Assembly (NCBI RefSeq): GCF_000717645.1
Contig: NZ_JNZZ01000055.1
Coordinates: 1-10,048 of the forward strand
Length of the DNA stretch: 10,048 bases
Direction: 5' to 3'
Origin: Streptomyces californicus
GTDB lineage: Bacteria > Actinomycetota > Actinomycetes > Streptomycetales > Streptomycetaceae
This document shows, one piece after another, positions 5,680-10,048 of this stretch. A program made the translations under genes and the position numbers. Below the pieces are notes generated by a model, which saw nothing but the letters and a program-made list of their open reading frames with translations, did not search any database and was not told the origin of the DNA. Within the stretch, counting starts at the first letter, position 1, and every line of letters starts with the position of its first letter.

Positions 5680-6495
5680 CTACCGGGACAGCCGGGCCCG
5701 CTGGAGCACGTAGCGCGTCAACGGCCGGTAAAACGGGGCCTGCACACCGTCGTCGAGCGGAACGGCGACCGACACCCGCCCCTCGGCCTCCCCCACGAAC
5801 AGCGCCGGATCGTCCGTGTCCGCCGGCCCGATCGTCTCGATACCGAGCTGACCTGCGCCGCAGACCCACCCGTGGTCCCCGACCACCAGCTCCGGCAGCA
5901 CCCCGAGCCGCTCGGCCGCCTCCTGGAGCGCGAGCCGCACCGGAAGCGGCGAGTGCGTGTGCGCGCCCGTCTCACCACCCGTGGGCCGCCCCCCTGGTTC
6001 ACGTACCAGCGCGACCCCCCGTACGTAGTCGATCGTGTACGTACGTACGCCAAACCGCGTCGTTATGTCGATACATCGCCCCTGCGCGGGGGTGAGGACG
6101 GGGCAGCCCGCCGCCGACAGAGCGTCTGCCAGCCCGGCGTAGAAACCGAGCAGCCGGTGCGGGTGACCGGTCCCCAGCAGCACCGGCGCCCGCCGCCGGG
6201 CCACCTCCGCCAGCCGCTCCGCGAACGCCTCCAGCGCCGCCACCGTACGCGCCGGGTCGATCGCGTCGCCCCCGGAGACGTGCGCCGGGTCGGCCGAGAC
6301 CCCGCACCGGTCCGCCATCAGCCGTAACAGCTCGCCCTCGCCCCAGGCCCGCTCGGGCGCGAGCCCCAGCGTCACCCGGGGGTCCCGGGCCGCGAACAGC
6401 CGATAGCTGCGCAGATTGTCCTCGCGCGTAGTGGCCACGGGCCCGGCCAACCGGGCCGCCAGCAGATGGGCGCGCAGCGCCCCGGTGCTCAACAC
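5680..6495 (-). CDS. Predicted phosphatase-like protein of unknown specificity, with a TTA codon
   Basis: A 271-residue protein, probably soluble, of a family common in Streptomyces and generally labelled only as phosphatase. I place the start at GTG 6495 (MLSTGALRAHLLAARLAG); the frame runs on upstream for another 59 residues, but that part is Gly/Ala/Pro-rich and unlike a protein. No strong ribosome site is visible, so the start is uncertain. Recognisable blocks are TREDNLRSYRLFAARDPR (23-40), GTGHPHRLLGFYAGLADAL in the middle, and near the end VVGDHGWVCGAGQLGIETIGPADTDDPALFVGEAEG, rich in His, Asp and Glu as expected for metal binding. Codon 57 is TTA (6325-6327), rare in Streptomyces and read by the bldA tRNA, so translation may be held back until development. 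It lies about 190 bases after acuC. Confidence 0.7.
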   Translation of the reverse strand: MLSTGALRAHLLAARLAGPVATTREDNLRSYRLFAARDPRVTLGLAPERAWGEGELLRLMADRCGVSADPAHVSGGDAIDPARTVAALEAFAERLAEVARRRAPVLLGTGHPHRLLGFYAGLADALSAAGCPVLTPAQGRCIDITTRFGVRTYTIDYVRGVALVREPGGRPTGGETGAHTHSPLPVRLALQEAAERLGVLPELVVGDHGWVCGAGQLGIETIGPADTDDPALFVGEAEGRVSVAVPLDDGVQAPFYRPLTRYVLQRARLSR

Positions 6496-6587
6496 CTCAG
6501 GGATGCTGCCGTACCGCGCACACCGTACGGGCGGAAATCCCGGTACGCCCCACCGTTGGGCTAACGCAGGGCACAATGCCCGCCGCC

Positions 6588-6687
6588 CGGAGCCGGCCAC
6601 CACGGAGCCCGGAAGGCCGGGAGCTTTGGCCCCCTGGAGCCCGGCAGCTCCGGAGCCCCGGGAGCCGGCCACCGCGGAGCCCCGGGC
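6588..6687. repeat. Low-complexity GGAGCCC repeats between acuC and the phosphatase gene
   Basis: The motif GGAGCCCGG or GGAGCCCCGG occurs four times, and a stretch of about 22 bases (AGCCGGCCACC, A or G, CGGAGCCC) is repeated at 6591-6610 and 6663-6683. Several arms can pair (for example GGAGC with GCTCC), so this could act as a structured terminator region for acuC on the minus strand, but there is no T-run. Confidence 0.5.
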
Positions 6688-7857
6688 TCAGGTCAGCAGC
6701 CCCCGCAGCGGGAACGACGCCTTGCGCGCCGCCAGGATCGCCTGGTCCAGCCGGTCCGCCGGATCGTACCCGTCCTCCCACTCCTGCCAGTGGGGCGTCC
6801 GCCCGTCCGTCATCCGGCCGGGGCCGAGCTGCCGCGTCCGGGCGTACACGAGATCACGCCACGAGGACGGCACCACCGACTCCGGGTCGACGGGCGCGTG
6901 CGCGGCGATGCCCACCAGGTGCGTCCACGACCGGGGAACGACGTCCACGACCGCGTAACCGCCGCCGCCGAGCGCCACCCAGCGCCCGTCCGCGTGGTCG
7001 TGGGCCAGCCGGTGGCAGGACTCCATCACCGCCCGCTGCGCGTCCAGGGAGACCGCGAGATGGGCGAGCGGGTCCTCGAAGTGGGTGTCGGCCCCGTGCT
7101 GGGTGACGAGAACCTGGGGGCGGAAGTCGGCCAGCAGCTCGGGCACCACCGCGTGGAAGGCCCGCAGCCACCCCGCGTCCCCGGTCCCGGCCGGCAGGGC
7201 CACGTTGACCGCCGCGCCCTCGCCGTCCCCGGCCCCGGTCTCCTCCGGCCACCCGGTCTGCGGGAAGAGCGTCCGCGGGTGCTCGTGCAGCGAGATCGTC
7301 AGGACGCGCGGGTCCTCCCAGAACGCGGCCTGCACCCCGTCCCCGTGGTGGACGTCCACATCCACGTACGCGACCCGCTCGGCGCCCAGCTCCAGCAGCC
7401 GGGCGATGGCGAGGGCGGGGTCGTTGTAGACGCAGAACCCGGCGGCCGCCCCGGGCATGGCGTGGTGCAGCCCCCCGGTGAAGTTCACCGCGTGCTCGGT
7501 CTCCCCGCGCCACACGGCCTCGGCGGCCCCGACCGAGAGGCCGGCGATCAGCGCGGACGCCTCGTGCATCCCGGCGAACGCCGGATCGTCCACGGTCCCG
7601 AGCCCGTACCCCTGGTCCGCCGCCCGCGGATTCGCGGAGGCGGCCCGCACCGCGGCCACGTAGTCCTCGCGGTGCACGAGCCGCAGGGTGGAGTCCCCGG
7701 CGGCCTTCGCCGACCGCAGATCCACCGCCGCGTCGAGCCCGAACGCCCGCACCAGCCCCATCGTCAGGGCCAGCCGGACCGGGTCCATGGGGTGGGTCTC
7801 CCCGAAGTCGTATCCCGTAACTGCGTCATCCCACATCAGCTGTGCGCGGCCGCTCAT
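6688..7857 (-). CDS. acuC: AcuC-type deacetylase of the histone deacetylase superfamily
   Basis: Zinc-dependent lysine deacetylase of the arginase/deacetylase fold; AcuC of Bacillus activates acetyl-CoA synthetase by removing its acetyl group, and a similar acetate-related role is the best guess here. The product has 389 residues. The start ATG 7857 (MSGRAQLMWDD) matches family starts; the frame continues upstream only as a shadow of the transporter gene. Key parts are the paired histidines LHHAMP (His131, His132), the zinc ligands in YVDVDVHHGDG (Asp168, His170), Asp257 in TQHGADTHFEDP, and GGGGY with the transition-state tyrosine (Tyr301). All catalytic residues are present. Its first 32 bases overlap the end of the MFS gene, so the two are surely one transcript. 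Whether acetoin use or protein acetylation is the real context cannot be told from this window. Confidence 0.9.
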   Translation of the reverse strand: MSGRAQLMWDDAVTGYDFGETHPMDPVRLALTMGLVRAFGLDAAVDLRSAKAAGDSTLRLVHREDYVAAVRAASANPRAADQGYGLGTVDDPAFAGMHEASALIAGLSVGAAEAVWRGETEHAVNFTGGLHHAMPGAAAGFCVYNDPALAIARLLELGAERVAYVDVDVHHGDGVQAAFWEDPRVLTISLHEHPRTLFPQTGWPEETGAGDGEGAAVNVALPAGTGDAGWLRAFHAVVPELLADFRPQVLVTQHGADTHFEDPLAHLAVSLDAQRAVMESCHRLAHDHADGRWVALGGGGYAVVDVVPRSWTHLVGIAAHAPVDPESVVPSSWRDLVYARTRQLGPGRMTDGRTPHWQEWEDGYDPADRLDQAILAARKASFPLRGLLT

Positions 7858-9028
7858 GCCCGCCACCGTATCGGGCGGGCTCCGCGCCGAACGAGCGGGC
7901 GTACACGAGCGTCGCCAGCACCAGGACCATGGGGACGAGCATGGCCCCCCGATAGCTCCACGCATCCCCCAGAGCGCCCACCAGCGGTGAACCCACCAGG
8001 AAACCGACATAGTTGAAGATGTTCAGCCGGGCCACCGCGGCGTCGCTGTTCCCCGGGAACATCCGCCCGGCGGCGGCGAAGGTCTGCGGCACGATCACAC
8101 AGAGCCCGAAGCCGAGCATCGTGAACCCGAGCATCCCCACCCAGGCGCCCGGCGCCACCGCCACGACCACGAACCCGCCGGCCGCCAGCAGGCTCCCGCC
8201 CCGCACCACGGCCACCGCCCCGAACCGCCGCACCCCGAGGTCGCCGACGGTCCGCCCCAGCAGGGTCGTCACCATGTAGACGTTGTACGGAACGGTCGCG
8301 AGCTGCTCCGAGCTGCCGAGCACGTCCTGGAGGTACTTGGCGCTCCAGTTGGAGACGGTCGAGTCCCCGATGTACGCGAAGCTCATGACCAGGCAGAGCG
8401 GCAGCAGCAGCTTGAACGAGAGCCCGCCGCCGGCGCCCGCCTCCCCCGCTCCCGCCTCCTGCGGGCTGTTGCCCTCCGTGTACCACCGGCTGCCGATCAG
8501 CGCGGCGGGCAGCAGCACGGCGACGACGGGCAGGTAGGACGCGAGCAGCGACATGTCGTACCGCGCCCCGACCCACGCCAGCGAGGCCCCCGCGATACCG
8601 CCGAGACTGTACGCGGCGTGGAACCCGAGCATGATGCTCCGCCCGTACGCCCGCTGAAGGCTGACCCCCAGCATGTTCATGGAGGCGTCCAGCGCCCCGA
8701 CGGAGAGCCCGAACACCCCGAGGGCGACGGCGGCGTGCCACATCTCCCGCCCGGCGCCCACCCCGAGCAGGGCGAGCAGCACGAGGGGCTGGGCCCACCG
8801 CAGGACCACGCTCGGCCGGACGCGGGCGACCACCTTCTCGGTGGCCACGCTGCCGGCGCCCGCCAGTATCGGGACGGCTGCGAGGAAGACGGGCAGCAGT
8901 CCGTCGGATATCCCGTACTGGTCCTGGATGGCGGGGATACGCGTCACCAGAAGGGCGAAGGCCACGCCTTGAACGCCAAAGCTCAGCCCCAGGGAGGCCC
9001 TGCCGTACCGCAAGCCCGCATCAGTCAT
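7826..9028 (-). CDS. MFS transporter, YbjJ-like, 12 membrane helices
   Basis: Integral membrane transporter of the major facilitator superfamily, 400 residues, with about twelve hydrophobic segments. The first lies at about 11-28 and there is a soluble loop after helix six (RWYTEGNSPQEAGAGEAGAGGG, about 200-220). The stretch LGFHAAYSLGGIAGASLAW resembles the YbjJ-type MFS group; the substrate is unknown. I prefer ATG 9028 (MTDAGLRYG) over the GTG at 9052, because the GTG lies inside a 14-bp palindrome and adds only a short tail. Neither start has a strong ribosome site. The 3' end overlaps acuC by 32 bases, which implies translational coupling. The palindrome 24 bases upstream is a likely operator, and a 22-bp repeat array lies further upstream. 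Confidence 0.85.
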   Translation of the reverse strand: MTDAGLRYGRASLGLSFGVQGVAFALLVTRIPAIQDQYGISDGLLPVFLAAVPILAGAGSVATEKVVARVRPSVVLRWAQPLVLLALLGVGAGREMWHAAVALGVFGLSVGALDASMNMLGVSLQRAYGRSIMLGFHAAYSLGGIAGASLAWVGARYDMSLLASYLPVVAVLLPAALIGSRWYTEGNSPQEAGAGEAGAGGGLSFKLLLPLCLVMSFAYIGDSTVSNWSAKYLQDVLGSSEQLATVPYNVYMVTTLLGRTVGDLGVRRFGAVAVVRGGSLLAAGGFVVVAVAPGAWVGMLGFTMLGFGLCVIVPQTFAAAGRMFPGNSDAAVARLNIFNYVGFLVGSPLVGALGDAWSYRGAMLVPMVLVLATLVYARSFGAEPARYGGGHERPRTADVG

Positions 9029-9051
9029 GGCGGCGAGCGTAAGGCCAGCCA

Positions 9052-9065
9052 CTACCCATGGGTAG
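9052..9065 (-). promoter_or_regulatory. 14-bp perfect palindrome before the MFS gene, probable operator
   Basis: CTACCCATGGGTAG is its own reverse complement and lies 24-37 bases before the chosen start of the transporter gene. Perfect palindromes of this size in front of MFS genes are often targets of dimeric repressors such as TetR, MarR or PadR types. No such regulator gene is in the window, and the -10/-35 elements are not clear. Confidence 0.55.
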
Positions 9066-9138
9066 ATGGATCACGGGAGCAGTTTCACCACGTGCGCGCG
9101 ACCGGCGGCCCCGCCCGGCCGCCTCCGCCTCTTCGACC

Positions 9139-9290
9139 GCCTCCCCGTGGCCTCGGGACCGTCTGCCCGTGGCCTCAGGGCCGTCTGCCCGTGGCCTCAG
9201 GGCCGTCTGCCCATGGCCTCAGGGCCGTCTGCCCATGGCCTCAGGGCCGTCTGCCCATGGCCTCAGGGCCGTCTGCCCATGGCCTCAGGC
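9139..9290. repeat. Tandem array of about seven 22-bp units
   Basis: Units begin at 9139 (degenerate), 9161, 9183, 9205, 9227, 9249 and 9271 (cut short at about 9290), with an exact 22-base period. Each reads GTCTGCCC, then G or A, then TGGCCTCAGGGCC. The units at 9161 and 9183 carry G at the variable place and the last four carry A, creating CCATGG. There are no spacers. The last unit holds the stop codon of the HAD gene (9285-9287). The period is not a multiple of three, so the array does not encode a protein repeat. Confidence 0.95.
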
Positions 9291-9929
9291 GAGGAGTCCG
9301 GGCAGCTGGGACATGTCCGAGAAGTGCCCGGTGACGCCCGTGAGCCGGTCGGCGGGCATCATCGACGTGAACCCGTACACGTCCATGCCGGCCGCCCGCG
9401 CCGCCTCGACGCCGAGCGGGCTGTCCTCGATCACGACGCACCGCTCGGGCGCGACGCCCATGCGCTCGGCGGCGTACAGGAACAGGTCCGGAGCCGGCTT
9501 GCCGCGCCCGACGTCCTCGGAGCTGAAGATCCACTCCTCCTCGAACCACTGGTCGATCCCGGTCCTGCGGTGCCCGACCCGGATCCGCTCGTGGCTCCCG
9601 GAGGAGGCGACGCAGTAGTCGACCCCGTCCGCGACGAGCTTCCCGAGGAACTCCTCGACCCCGTCCACCGCCACCAACTCCTGCTCGAAGGCGGCGAACG
9701 TACGGGAGTTGAGTGTGGTCTCGAAGTCCTCGGGCAGCTTCTGCCCGGTCCGCTCCGCGACGAGGTCGTGCACGCGGTGCACGGCGGACCCCATGTAGTC
9801 GCGCAGGGATTCCTCGTACGAGGTGGGGTGACCGAGTTCGGTCAGGTAGCCGGAGAGAACGGTGTTGGCGAGAGGCTCGCTGTCGACGAGCACACCGTCG
9901 TTGTCGAAGATGACCAGTTCGTAGCGCAT
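9285..9929 (-). CDS. HAD-superfamily sugar phosphatase/phosphoglucomutase-like hydrolase
   Basis: A 214-residue soluble enzyme of the haloacid dehalogenase superfamily, probably a small-molecule phosphatase acting on a sugar phosphate or a beta-phosphoglucomutase-like enzyme. All four motifs are present: DNDGVLVDSEP with Asp9 (nucleophile) and Asp11, the serine of CVASSGS (about 109-110), Lys144 in GKPAPD, and IEDSPLGVEAARAAG with Glu168 and Asp169. The helical cap lies at about 18-85. The start ATG 9929 is firm from the motif distance; the ribosome site (AGGG, about ten bases away) is modest. The gene follows the rrn terminator on the same strand with only about 30 bases between them, so it may have its own weak promoter there or depend on read-through. 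Its stop codon lies in the 22-bp array. Confidence 0.88.
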   Translation of the reverse strand: MRYELVIFDNDGVLVDSEPLANTVLSGYLTELGHPTSYEESLRDYMGSAVHRVHDLVAERTGQKLPEDFETTLNSRTFAAFEQELVAVDGVEEFLGKLVADGVDYCVASSGSHERIRVGHRRTGIDQWFEEEWIFSSEDVGRGKPAPDLFLYAAERMGVAPERCVVIEDSPLGVEAARAAGMDVYGFTSMMPADRLTGVTGHFSDMSQLPGLLA

Positions 9930-9958
9930 GGTCCGACCCTAGACGCTCAGAACGCAGA

Positions 9959-9988
9959 AAAGCCCCGTGCCACAAGGCACGGGGCTTT
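9959..9988 (-). terminator. Terminator of the rRNA operon
   Basis: A 13-bp stem (9959-9971 with 9976-9988) with loop ACAA lies just after the 5S rRNA in its direction of transcription, and on the minus strand the GC-rich part is followed by TTTTCTG, a short T-run. This is a standard intrinsic terminator for a ribosomal RNA operon. Confidence 0.9.
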
Positions 9989-10000
9989 CCCGGAAAAATT

Positions 10001-10048
10001 GTTCGGCGGCGTCCTACTCTCCCACAGGGTCCCCCCTGCAGTACCATC
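10001..10048 (-). rRNA. rrf: 5S ribosomal RNA, 3' end, cut off by the window
   Basis: Read on the minus strand the last 48 bases begin GATGGTACTGCAGGGGGG and end CGCCGCCGAAC, the typical 3' third of actinobacterial 5S rRNA (GATGGTA loop, GGGACCCTGTGGGAGAGTAGG arm, and the terminal CGCCGAAC). The rest of the gene and the 23S and 16S genes would lie beyond the right edge. I place the mature 3' end at about 10001. Confidence 0.95.

Noticed and set aside
6496..6672. N-terminal extension of the phosphatase-like protein by 59 residues
   Set aside because: The extension is Gly/Ala/Pro-rich, lies in repetitive sequence, and does not look like protein; family-like sequence starts at the GTG at 6495.
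7858..8010. Longer AcuC start within the MFS gene
   Set aside because: The added residues are Trp/Arg/Cys-rich and are the other-frame image of the MFS C-terminus; the conserved start MSGRAQLMWD lies at 7857.
6790..8016. Plus-strand frame of 408 codons
   Set aside because: It is antisense to acuC, which keeps all catalytic residues; the composition is shadow-like.
9139..9290. CRISPR array
   Set aside because: Units are directly adjacent without spacers, only 22 bases long, and there are no cas genes nearby.
9058..9618. Plus-strand frame with a repeated GLRAVCPWPQGRLPMASGPS pattern
   Set aside because: The pattern arises from reading the 22-bp array in rotating frames, and the rest is antisense to the HAD gene.
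1..10048. A new defence, phage or biosynthetic system
   Set aside because: All large genes fall into known families with a core-chromosome order; I see no toxin, nuclease, reverse transcriptase, integrase or synthase module.

Overview
The window is high-GC actinobacterial DNA, almost certainly from a Streptomyces species. The evidence is the very high GC at third codon positions, the GTG and TTG starts, a recognisable developmental sigma factor (BldN) beside its anti-sigma factor (RsbN), a small excisionase-type regulator that matches BdtA, and the 3' end of an actinobacterial 5S rRNA. The order of genes looks like chromosomal core, not a mobile island; I see no transposase, integrase, CRISPR array or phage gene.

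Left part (1-2680, plus strand): about 190 bases of GC-rich sequence with no convincing gene, then an AT-richer control region, then bldN (GTG start, with the N-terminal pro-sequence known for this sigma factor). A hairpin terminator follows at once. Next come a good sigma-BldN-type promoter (CGTAAC, 17 bases, CGTTGT), a leader with a perfect inverted repeat, and rsbN, a membrane-spanning anti-sigma factor. This is the arrangement of a negative feedback loop in which BldN switches on its own inhibitor. A 15-bp hairpin at 2645-2677 separates rsbN from the convergent genes to the right.

Middle part (2713-5551, minus strand, read right to left): bdtA, a tiny ribosomal protein gene (32 residues, bS22/AURKAIP1-COX24 type), a 17-bp terminator hairpin, an extended-SDR-like NAD-dependent epimerase (TTG start, no canonical YxxxK), and a PlsC-type acyltransferase whose ribosome site sits beside the stop of the epimerase gene. 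bdtA is preceded by an AGTGA-N18-TCACC element of the kind bound by BldD, and bldN has a similar one-mismatch element. This suggests that both are under the same developmental repressor.

Right part (5680-10048, minus strand): a predicted phosphatase-like protein with a rare TTA codon (possible bldA dependence), an AcuC/histone-deacetylase-type deacetylase whose start overlaps the end of a 12-helix MFS transporter, a tandem array of about seven 22-bp units, a HAD-superfamily phosphatase, the rrn terminator and the partial 5S rRNA. The most unusual structures are the 22-bp array, the 14-bp palindrome in front of the MFS gene, and the stacked control elements between bldN and rsbN. I found no clearly undescribed multi-gene system; the interest is in regulation.
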